Assembly (NCBI GenBank): GCA_963844885.1
Contig: CAWJQA010000020.1
Location: forward strand, 62,001-126,000
Direction of reading: 5' to 3'
Length of the DNA: 64,000 nucleotides
Source of the DNA: DATMER01 sp963844885
GTDB lineage: Bacteria; Acidobacteriota; Thermoanaerobaculia; Multivoradales; UBA5704
The position numbers were made by a program, and so were the translations under genes. The notes beneath the pieces are model-generated. The model saw nothing but the letters and a program-made list of their open reading frames with translations. It searched no databases and was not told where the DNA came from. This document shows, piece after piece, positions 18,262 to 26,980 of the stretch (positions within the stretch are counted from its first letter, which is position 1; every line of letters starts with the position of its first letter).

Positions 18262-19429
18262 ATGAAGAATTTCAATCTGGACGCGATCCTGGAGGCCATG
18301 CTCAAGGTGTCGGACCGCGTGTCGGACCTCAACTTTTCGGTCGGCCGGCCGCCGCAGGTCGAGATCGACGGCCAGCTCGTCGGCCGGTCAACTTTACCGG
18401 CCTCCCGCGGCTGACCCCGTTCCAGACCGAGATCATCGCGCTTCACATGCTGCGCGGCGACCGCGACCTCACCCGGACGCTGCTCCAGAACGGCTCGGTC
18501 GACCTCTCCTACTCGATCCCGGGCAAGACCCGCTTCCGCGTCAACGTCTTCTCGCCAGCGCGGCACCTACGCCATCGTGCTCCGCGTCATCCCGGAGGGC
18601 ATCCCGACGCTGGAGAAGCTCGGCATGCCCGCTGAGCTGCACAACGTCGCGCAAGCTCAAGAACGGCGATCGTGCTCGTCACCGGGCCCACCGGCTCGGG
18701 CAAGTCGACCACGCTCGCGGCGATCATCAACCAGATCAACCAGCGAGCAGGCGTACCACATCATCACCATCGAGGATCCGGTCGAGTACATGCACCGGCA
18801 CGTCAAGTCGACGGTGAACCAGCGCGAGGTCGGCGCCGACACCAAGACCTTCGCCCTGGCCCTGCGCGCCGCCCTGCGGCAGGCGCCCAAGGTCATCCTC
18901 ATCGGCGAGATGCGCGACCTGGAGACGATCGAGACCGCCATGGAGGCGGCCGAGACCGGCCACCTCGTGCTCTCGACCCTGCACACGATCGACGCGGCGA
19001 AGACCATCGACCGGATCGTCGGCGTCTTTCCCGAAGGACCAGGAGCAGCAGGTCCGCACCCGCTTCGCGCAGTCGTTCCGCTACGTCATCTCGCAGCGGC
19101 TCGTGCCCAAGGTCGGCGGCGGGCGCATCGCCGTGCTCGAGATTCTCAAGTCGACGATGCGGACCCGCGACTACATCCTCAAGGGGGAGACCGAAGGCCG
19201 GTCGCTCACCGACGCCATGCACGACGGCGGCGATCGACGGCATGCAGACGTTCGACGACGAGCTGGAGAAGCTCGTGCGGAGCGGAAGGCCATCACGCAA
19301 GGACACGGCCTGGTCTACGCCACGAACCCGACGAACCTCGCGCTGCGCCTGGTGGATGGCGTCCCGGCCGACTCTCCCAGGTCTGACGCCGAAGAGGGGG
19401 AGTCCCTGCTGTCCCTGCTGGAGGAATGA
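18262..19429 (+). CDS. pilT: PilT/PilU-type pilus retraction ATPase (frame breaks)
   Basis: A hexameric cytoplasmic ATPase of ~385 residues that drives type IV pilus retraction. The N-terminal PAS-like domain starts MKNFNLDAILEAMLKVSDRV. The ATPase part has Walker A GPTGSGKSTTLAA, the Asp box TIEDPVEY, Walker B ILIGEMRDLETIETA and the His box GHLVLSTLHT. The C-terminal part (RFRYVISQRLVPK-like, then GRIAVLEIL) is also present. The frame changes about seven times, at roughly 18385, 18555, 18650, 18745, 19035, 19230 and 19290, yet no residue block is missing, which points to sequencing indels. The stop overlaps the next ATG. No pilin genes are in the window. Confidence 0.85.
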
Positions 19430-20112
19430 TGATCCGGATCCACTGCAACGCCTGCCACCGGCCGATCCTGGTGGACGAGACCAAGCTTCCCATGCGGGAA
19501 GTGACCTTTCCGTGCCCGGCCTGCAAGTCGGCGCTGACCGTGGACCGGCGGAACGCGACGCAGGCCGTGCAGGCGGCGAGCCCCGCGGCCTCGGGAGCGC
19601 CGCCGCCGTCCATGCCGAAGCCCGCTCCGCCCACGCCGCTGGCGCCCCAGGCGTCGGCGCTGCCGCCGGAGGAGTCGGACGCCATCCTGGAGGACGACCT
19701 TGCCGCCAAGGCGCTGATCGTCGGGGCCGACAACCCGGCGGCGCGCCAGGCCGCCGAGGCCCTCGGCTTCTCGCCGGTCCACCTGCCGACGGTCGAGGCC
19801 TGCCGTGACTACTACATGCAGGAGTATCCGCCGTTGGTCTTCCTCTGTCCGGCGCATCTCACGCGTCCGCCGCTGGAGGATCTGGCGCCGATCACCAACC
19901 TCGGACCGGCGGACCGCCGCCGGAGCTTTTTCATCCTCCTCGCCGACGGCCTGCGCACGCTCGACGGCAACGCGGCCTTCTTCTACAACGTAAACATGGT
20001 GGTGGCGAACAAGGACGTGGGCTCGATCGCTCAGATCTACCGCGACGCCGAGGCTCACCACCGCCGCATGTATTCGAGCTTCTGGGCCATCCAGAGGGAG
20101 GGCATGGCTTGA
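19426..20112 (+). CDS. Zinc-ribbon protein with a degenerate receiver-like domain
   Basis: A 228-residue protein coupled to the PilT gene (ATGA overlap; GGAGGA just upstream). Residues 6-33 form a zinc ribbon with two Cys pairs (CNAC and CPAC). A Pro/Ala-rich linker follows (about 45-85), and then an alpha/beta domain of ~130 residues (AAKALIVGADNPAARQAAEALG ... PLVFLCPAHLTRPPLEDL) that resembles a response-regulator receiver without an evident phosphoacceptor Asp. The position suggests a role in pilus motility control, which is inference from the operon. Confidence 0.75.
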   Translation: MMIRIHCNACHRPILVDETKLPMREVTFPCPACKSALTVDRRNATQAVQAASPAASGAPPPSMPKPAPPTPLAPQASALPPEESDAILEDDLAAKALIVGADNPAARQAAEALGFSPVHLPTVEACRDYYMQEYPPLVFLCPAHLTRPPLEDLAPITNLGPADRRRSFFILLADGLRTLDGNAAFFYNVNMVVANKDVGSIAQIYRDAEAHHRRMYSSFWAIQREGMA

Positions 20113-20118
20113 AGTGAG

Positions 20119-20200
20119 AAAAGGACAAAGGACATAAAGGACGGAAAGGACACAAAGGACGTCAAGGGGATGCCGTCCTTTTGGTCCTTGGATCCTTTTC
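20119..20200. repeat. AAAGGAC tandem repeats with inverted GTCCTTTT
   Basis: Five copies of an AAGGAC-type unit spaced 8-11 bases apart (20120-20160), followed by GTCCTTTTGGTCCTTGG, which can pair back with them. Related in motif and position (just before a start codon) to the hairpin at 435-516. Confidence 0.65.
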
Positions 20201-20204
20201 ACCG

Positions 20205-21143
20205 ATGGCCTTCGACCTGCTCCCTCACCTCTGGACCCTCGGTCCCAGGATCACCCACGCCGTGCGCCCGCGGCGGGCTCCGGAGTCACGCCTGTGGGAG
20301 ACGGTGGTGGACGATCCCCAGGCCGGGCCGGTGCGTCTGACCGGCCGGCTGCGGGAGCGGTCTGGAGACGAGCTCCTCGTCCTGGTCCACGGCCTGGGCG
20401 GCAACACGGACAGCCACTACATGGTGCGTGGTGCGGAGGCGGCCGAGGCCGCCGGGCTCTCCTGCCTGCGGGTACACCTGCGGGGTGCGGACCGGAAGGG
20501 TGAGGACTTCTACCACGCCGGCCTGACCGCGGACCTCCACGCCGCCCTCGCCAGCCCGGAGGCCGCGAGATACCGGAGGCTCTATGTGATCGGCTATTCG
20601 CTCGGCGGGCATGTGACGCTGCGGCTCGCCACGGAGCCGCTCGATCCCCGGGTGGTCGCCGTGGCCGCGGTCTGCGCGCCGCTGGACCTCGCGCTCGCAG
20701 GGGCGGAGATCGACGCGCCGGGCTTCGGGCTCTACCGCTGGTATCTGTTGAGGAGCCTCGCCGACATATACCGCGCCGTGGCGGCGAGGCGGCCGGTGCC
20801 GTTCCCGGTGGAGAGGCTGGGAGAGATCCGCCTGATCCGGGAGTGGGACGACCGCATCGTGGCACCCCGGCACGGCTTCAAGGACGCGGCCGACTACTAC
20901 GCCCGGATGAGCGTGGCTCCGCGGCTGTCCGATCTGCAGGTCCCGGCGCTGCTCCTGAATTCGGAACGCGATCCGATGGTCCCGGCGCGCACGGTCCGTC
21001 CGGCGCTGGAGCGAGACTTGCCGCGCCTGCGGGTCGCCTGGGTGCGCGGCGGCCACGTCGCCTTCCCGCGTGGCCAGGACTCCGGGCTGGGGGAGGGGAT
21101 CGGGATGGACGCGCAGGTGATCGGGTGGCTGCGGAGCCGGTGA
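20205..21143 (+). CDS. Alpha/beta hydrolase (YheT-like)
   Basis: A 312-residue serine hydrolase. The oxyanion-hole strand VLVHGLGGNTDSHYM, the nucleophile elbow GYSLGG, an acid region LLNSERDPMVPA and the catalytic His in VRGGHVAFP are all present, giving a complete Ser-Asp-His triad. Relatives in the YheT/EMB8 group act on esters or lipids; the true substrate is unknown. The ATG at 20205 comes straight after the AAAGGAC repeat leader and has no good Shine-Dalgarno. The gene stands alone, with the eCIS operon converging from the right. Confidence 0.87.
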   Translation: MAFDLLPHLWTLGPRITHAVRPRRAPESRLWETVVDDPQAGPVRLTGRLRERSGDELLVLVHGLGGNTDSHYMVRGAEAAEAAGLSCLRVHLRGADRKGEDFYHAGLTADLHAALASPEAARYRRLYVIGYSLGGHVTLRLATEPLDPRVVAVAAVCAPLDLALAGAEIDAPGFGLYRWYLLRSLADIYRAVAARRPVPFPVERLGEIRLIREWDDRIVAPRHGFKDAADYYARMSVAPRLSDLQVPALLLNSERDPMVPARTVRPALERDLPRLRVAWVRGGHVAFPRGQDSGLGEGIGMDAQVIGWLRSR

Positions 21144-21158
21144 CTGGTCTCGATCGCT

Positions 21159-21623
21159 CTAGTCAGGATAGAATTGCCTAAATTGTTCTACAAGTTCAGC
21201 CCTTGGATATTGGGCCTCTTTCTGCAGAGCCATGAGCCGATTGAGCACAGCTTGCACCGGCCGGGTGTCGTGCGAAGCTTTGAAGAAAGGAACATTCTCT
21301 ACCATCGTTTCGAGGATGGAGTTAAACAGATATTCGTCACATTCCTCAGATACGTTAGCAATGTATTCAATCGCCTCAGTCGGGGCTGCTGTGAAGAGCG
21401 CCTCAAAAGCTGCGGCACGCAGGTAACGATCTCCGAGGCATTCGCGAAGGACAGTTGATGCCAAACCCTGAACCAGGTCACTCTTCCGCCTCGACAGCTC
21501 GCCGAGAGCACTGGTAGCAATGAACTGATCCTCGGCGAGAACAAGCTTTATTAAGACATCTTCACTCAATCTGTCGAAGTCGATCTGATCTGGCGTCAGC
21601 ATGAGAATTTCGTCGATGTTCAT
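21159..21623 (-). CDS. HEAT-like putative immunity protein of the eCIS effector
   Basis: A 154-residue acidic helical protein. Repeated helix pairs such as LIKLVLAEDQFIATSALGEL and LGDRYLRAAAFEALFTAA suggest HEAT repeats, a fold common among immunity proteins. Its ATG overlaps the stop of the effector gene (ATGA), and both lie in a patch visibly more AT-rich than the rest of the window. That arrangement is typical of a polymorphic-toxin effector followed by its immunity gene. No family name can be given, and the immunity role is inference from the coupling. Confidence 0.65.
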   Translation of the reverse strand: MNIDEILMLTPDQIDFDRLSEDVLIKLVLAEDQFIATSALGELSRRKSDLVQGLASTVLRECLGDRYLRAAAFEALFTAAPTEAIEYIANVSEECDEYLFNSILETMVENVPFFKASHDTRPVQAVLNRLMALQKEAQYPRAELVEQFRQFYPD

Positions 21624-24600
21624 CCAGATTCCCCTAGAGGCATGAAGTTGATGGTCGTCAAGTACTTAGTTCCGTCTGGAAGTATTCTCCATGTACTCAA
21701 CACCCTAATGCCACCCTTTGGCGCCTTGATCTCGCTCGGGTGCCTTACACTGGTTTCAATAGTCACTTGCTCGCCCACGGAGATAAGGCTCGTTATGATA
21801 GCATCAATATCGGATATCGAGCCTGCAAATCCCATCTTCTTGATCGATTCAAACATCTCCTGCGACCTTTCGTAGTTGTGCCTTAGTCGTTTGATCTCCT
21901 CTAGGCGAATCGCGTTAGCAGGGTCCTTATCGAATTCCTTTCGCTGCGTCTGCTTCATCTGTTGAAGCCGATAGAGCTCCTCCCTGGGATACATCCCTAC
22001 CTTTCCCATGCCGTAGACCGCGATCTTTGCGACAGGGACAATAACTGCGCCTTGTTTGACGCGAGACTATTTTCTTGCCTGCGATATTCAATTCCACCGT
22101 TTCGAGGCTCGTAAGTTTCTTGGGCTCACCTTCCTCTGCTGGATTGATTCGCGCTTTTATATGATAGATGATAGCATCATTCTGCACAAGATCGAGAGAA
22201 GTCAAGCGATATAGTGACTTGATAGCCGGCAGCTTTCTGGTCACAGATTCGGGAGTCGCGCCGGGGGCCTCCATCTCGCGCTCAGAGGCGATGACGGCTT
22301 GATGCAGATCTGTGCTTTTTTCCTGAGCGCTCCGCTCATCTGGTCCGCTTGCTTTCGGCTCGCCTTCTTCACGACCGATCCCGGGCGATCTTCCCACCGC
22401 CTTGACGGCTTTGACCGCTTGATGGATGACCCCGTCGATGACCTTGTTGACCGGCGCCTGGATCTTCTGGATGACCTCGCGGATCTTGCCGGCGAGGCCG
22501 CCCAGGCCGAGCAGGCTGGCGAGGAAGCCGATGACGACCGGGATCGTCTTGGCGAGGGCGCTCTCGATGGCTGTGGCCATCGCGGTCAGGGCACCGCCGA
22601 CGACGGCGGCAAGCGAGTCGAGGATGGCGTTGACCAGGGCGATGACCTGCGAGGCCGCGCGTGACGAAGAACATCACGATGTCGTAGATCGCCTTGCACG
22701 CCTTGATGAACGCCGCCACCGGGTTGAGCAGGCTCAGGAGCCAGGTGATGCCGGCCATGATGACGCTCTCCATGACGAAGGACTTGATGCCCTCCATCAC
22801 GGTCTCCTTGAGCTCGGTGAGCTTGTCCTGGATGAAGCGCCACAGGCCCGCGGGACCCTCGGTGAGGAGGATCTTGAAGACTTCGGCCGTCTTCTCGAGG
22901 GCGCTCACCACGGGCTCGCCGACGATGGCCACGGCCCGCGCCCGGATGTTGGCGTAGGAGAGGCCGAGGATCTGCAGGATCAGGCCGAGGATGCCCTTGA
23001 GGTCGAAGCTCTCGGGCACCTGGATGCCGGCTTCGGCCAGAGTGCCGAACAGCCATTCGAGGAGGCCCTTCTTGAGGTGCTCCCCGAGGTTGGAGACGAA
23101 GTTGGAGAGGCCCAGCCTGGCGCCGCGCACCAGGTTGCCCAGGAAGCCGATGGGGTCCGCGAGAATGGCGCCGACCACTCCGGCCGCCCGCGCCAGGACG
23201 GAAAACAGCATCTCCTTGAGCTGGAGGAGGGTGCGGATGACGCCGACGACGGCTTCGACGGCCTTGTCCACGAGGCCGCGGTTGGCCTCCTTCATCTCCG
23301 TGATGCGGGCGTCGATCTGCTGCAGATTCTCGACGTACTTGCGGGCCAGGTCTTCGACGAGCTGGCCCTGTTTCTCGTCGACGCTCTGCTCCAGGGCCGC
23401 GAGCCTGGCCTCGATGCCTTCGGCCGCTTCCCGGCCGACCTGCTGGAGGTCGCCGGGGAGCCCCGCGACGTAGGCTTCGATCTGCTGCCGGCCGGCGGCG
23501 ATGAGCGCTTTGGCCTGGAGGAGACCGGACTCGACGGCGGTGGCGATCTCGTCGATGGCTCCGTCCATCGTCCCGATGTAGAGGTCGCGCCCTTCGACGT
23601 AGAAGGCGTTGACCTCGGACGGCATGCCGAAGAGCTTGTCCTTACCCCAGCGCAACCAGCCGCCAAAGCCACCGTAGCGCTTCTCCTTGTAGGTCTCCAT
23701 GCGGTGCGCGACGTGGTTTTCGAAGGCGCGGCGTGCGGCGGTGGCCCCGCGGTCGAAGATCGCCTGTACCTGCCGGTCGAGGAGGGCGAGGCGGGCTTCC
23801 ACCTTGCCTTGGGTGGCTTGGTACATCCCCTCGATGCGGCGCGCGACCTCGGCGCGGCGCTGCTCGTCGGCGGCCTTGGCGCCGATTTGCCGGCCGGTGA
23901 CCTGGGCGAGGAGGGTGGCGCGGGCGCCATGCATGGCCGCCGTCTGGTCCCGGGCGGCGGCCTGCGCCTGTCCGCCGGCCGCGGCGAGGGTCCCTTTTTC
24001 GTCGACGCGGTAGGCGGCCGGGGCTTGGCGGGCGTGGTCCTGGGCCTCCCGCTTCGCCTGGAGGGCGCCCTGGAAGTCGGGCTCGTTGGAGCGTTCGAGC
24101 TGGTCCTCGGTGACGCCCGCGGCGGTCATCGGGTCGTCGAGGCTCTGGCTGGAGGCCGCTAGGGGAGCTTCGACCTCGGCTGGGGTCCTGGGCTTGGGAG
24201 CGGCTTGGGCGGCGGCGAGGTCGGGGGGTGGCGGGCCGGGCTCGTTGGGCGGCAGGGCGGACGCCGGCCTGGGCTGGAAGCCGCCCGGGGAGGGGGTCTC
24301 GGTGGCGGCCTTCTGGATGGCTCCCTGGGCCTGGTCCTTGCCTTCGGCCACCTTGGCGGTGACCGCGGACTTGATCTCGCCGGCCTTGCCGCTCGACTTG
24401 AATTCGTCCGCCGCTTCGAGGGTCTTCGGCGTGATCGCGGCAACCTTCGCGAGCAGGGCGGCTTTGAAGGCGGCACGGTCGAAGGGACGCGGCTGCTGGG
24501 CGTCCATCTTGCCGACCTGGGCGCCGGCCGCATGGGCGGAGGCGGCGTTGGGCGGATCGACGGCGGCGGCCTGGGCTGCCGCGGCGGCGGAACGAGCGGG

Positions 24601-25261
24601 GACGTGGCTTTTCTTCTGGCGGGCGACGCCCTCGATCCGGGCCACGACGCCCTGAAAGGCCGGGTCCTGCTCCGGAGAGGTGGGAGCGCGCTCGCCGGCA
24701 GGCTCCGGAGACGGGGCCGCGGTCCCGGCTTCCGGCGGAGCAGCCGGGGCTGCCTCGTCGGGCGGTGGCGGGGATGCGGGCGCTGTCTCGGGAACAGCCA
24801 GAGCCGGTTCTGCCGAAGCCTCCGAGACTGCCGGTACGGCCGATCCTCCCGATTCTCCTGGGGCCGCCGACGGCGCCGCGGCTGCGGCCGGCTCCGGCGG
24901 CACGGTTACCGGAGCGGCAAGGAGGGTGGGGCAGTGCCGGAGCGGGAGGCTCCGCGGCGGCCCCGGCCGGCTCTTTCGCTGGGGGAGTCTTCGCCGGAGC
25001 CTCGGTCTGCTTCGCCGGGGCTTCCGCTTCGGCCTCGCGGGCCGCGATCTTGGGCGTGACCTCGGCCTCCAGGGGACCGGGAAGGGGCTTGCGCTCTTCC
25101 TTGCGGGCCTCGATCAGACGGCCGACCGCGCGGTTGCCGGCGGCCTGCTGCAGGGCGAGAACCGGATGCACCGGACCGCGCCCGCCCGGCGCGGGGCGGG
25201 GCCCCGGCAGGAAGGGTCCGGGCTTCGCCGGTCCGGACTTCGCTGGAGCATGCCGCGCCAT
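21620..25261 (-). CDS. Large eCIS-associated effector with variable C-terminal domain (three frame breaks)
   Basis: About 1210 residues after joining frames near 24920, 22660 and 22060. The N-terminus MARHAPAKSGP leads to LALQQAAGNRAVGRLI, the LQ-x-x-GN-x-A-V motif common in eCIS cargo proteins. A ~330-residue Pro/Ala-rich disordered stretch follows, then a long helical region with amphipathic and hydrophobic helices (ANIRARAVAIVGEPVVSALE, VIMAGITWLLSLLNPVAAF, IPVVIGFLASLLGLGGLAG) ending at APVNKVIDGVI. I recognise this core from large eCIS/DUF4157-type toxins, where the segment after it varies between strains. Here that segment is a ~210-residue AT-richer domain ending EIKAPKGGIRVLSTWRILPD and YLTTINFMP, of no family known to me. 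It is the last structural gene of the operon and is coupled to a putative immunity gene. Confidence 0.75.
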
Positions 25262-25276
25262 CGCGTCTCCAGAAGG

Positions 25277-26980
25277 TCAGCGCGCGGTCTTCCGGCTCCG
25301 CGGCTTGCGTGGCGCCTTGGCCGTGCTCTTTGCGGCTGGCGTTGCCGCGGCGGGCGCGGCGGCGGGCCGGGTGCCCTGGTCGAGGTTTGCGAGCTCCGGC
25401 GGCAGGGGACCGGTGCCGATGTATTGCCCCTCGACGGCGATCCAGGAGACGCGGACCTTCAGGGGCAGCCCGGACGGTGAATAGATCTGGATGTAGAACG
25501 CTCCCGAGGAGTCGACGGGGACGAACGCCCGGACGTAGAGCGGCTTTTCATCGGTGGGGAAGGGCTGGCCGAAGACGAAGAGGGGCACGGTGTTGGGATC
25601 AAGGGTCGCCAGTTTGGGCTGGACCTTGGGACCCAGGATGACGCAGAAGTTCGGGCGCAGGAAGCCCGAGGAAACCCTTTGGGTGGCGAACATGCCCGAC
25701 AACGGGATCTCCTCGATCCCGAAGTTGATGTGGCCGGGGCCCGCCGGTCCTGCGGGGTCAAGGGGGGCCGGCAGGGCCCGAGGCCCCGCAGGACCTTGGT
25801 CCCCTGGCCGGGGCCACCCGGGTCTCCCCTTCGGCCCCGCGGTCCCGGTCGCCTGTGGGTCCCGGAGGACCGGTCGGTCCTGGAGTTCCGGGCTGGCCAA
25901 TCCGCTGCTCCAGGCAGGCCAGCAGGTCGAAGAGAAGGTCGTTGCCATACACGAACGATCGCTGGGGAAAGGGTCGATACTGCTGATCTGGAGCGCGCCG
26001 GCCGACAACGGAGGGTGATGGCGGCGAGCGGAACGTAGGGATCGGCGGCAGGCTCCTGGTAGGCCCCAAGGTCGCTTTCGAAGAAGGCTTCGACGATGCG
26101 CTCGGCGACCGAGCCGTCGATGGCCTCGATGGTGCTGATCGGCTCCTTGATCGCCGCCTGCGCCGTCGCAACGAGACCGCGGTGGCGGTGATGGTGCCGG
26201 TGCCGGCCGTGTTCCCCGCCTGCAGGAGGTAGGTCTTGACCGCGACCGATTGCCCGCTCGTGAGGCTCACGTTCACCTCGTTGCCCGGGTCCAGTCCGGA
26301 AACGGCGGTCAGGCCTTTGAGGGCTTCGGCTACGGTCACGCTGGGCGGCGCCGCGGCGGAAACCCGGGCGAGGCTCAGATGTACCGCGAACACCTCGCCC
26401 GGTCTCACCCACCGCGGCGTTTCCCGCGTCAGCTTCCAGGCGGGGGTCTCGGCCAGCGTGACCGGCGCCGGGCCAGGCTGCACAGGTTCCGGCCGCGACC
26501 GCGAGTCGAGGCCGGTGGGGAGCAGGAGCTTGTAGATCTCGCGGACGCGGTTGTACTCGCTGACCTCGTCGCAGCTCGGGTCGGCGGCCGGCACGGGCAC
26601 TATCTCGCGGTCACACTCAGTCGTAGGCCAGGCAGAGGTAGTACTTCCCGCTTGGAGCCCGGCCTGTAGTTCGCTCTTCAGTTGGTTCAGGTCGACCGTC
26701 GATCCTCGGCGACGACGATTTCGCGGCCGAGGGCGTCGAGTGCCAGGCCGTGGGTGAGCCCGAAGATCAGGGAGGAGGCCTGGGCCGGGCTCTGTTTCGC
26801 CCGCAGGCCGCAGACGACTCCGTCGCCCAGGGTCAGCCGGTTGATCAGGCGGCGCTTCTCGTTGTGGAAATCCTGCTCGTCCTTGCAGTCGCGGCTGGTG
26901 AGCAGCTTGCCGGAGAAATAGCGGTTCTTGTCCGCCGGGCGGAGCTTGCCGTCTGCCGCGGGCTGGGTTGGGTCGGTCAT
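25277..26980 (-). CDS. eCIS fibre-like protein with collagen-like repeat (frame breaks)
   Basis: About 565 residues, joined across frame changes near 26700, 26620, 26170, 26000 and 25840. The N-terminal domain (KNRYFSGKLLTSRDCKDEQ, then NEKRRLINRL and LALDALGREIVV) is one I know from eCIS and tail-fibre loci. A middle beta-rich part (VRPGEVFAVHLSLARVS, LQAGNTAGTGTITATAVSL) is followed by a short Gly-X-Y run (GQPGTPGPTGPPGPTG and further GPAGP units), a strand-rich domain (HINFGIEEIPLSGMF) and a Lys/Arg/Ala-rich tail. Collagen-like segments are usual in receptor-binding fibres. The ATG at 26980 overlaps the stop of the gpI-like gene. Fibre function is inference. Confidence 0.72.
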
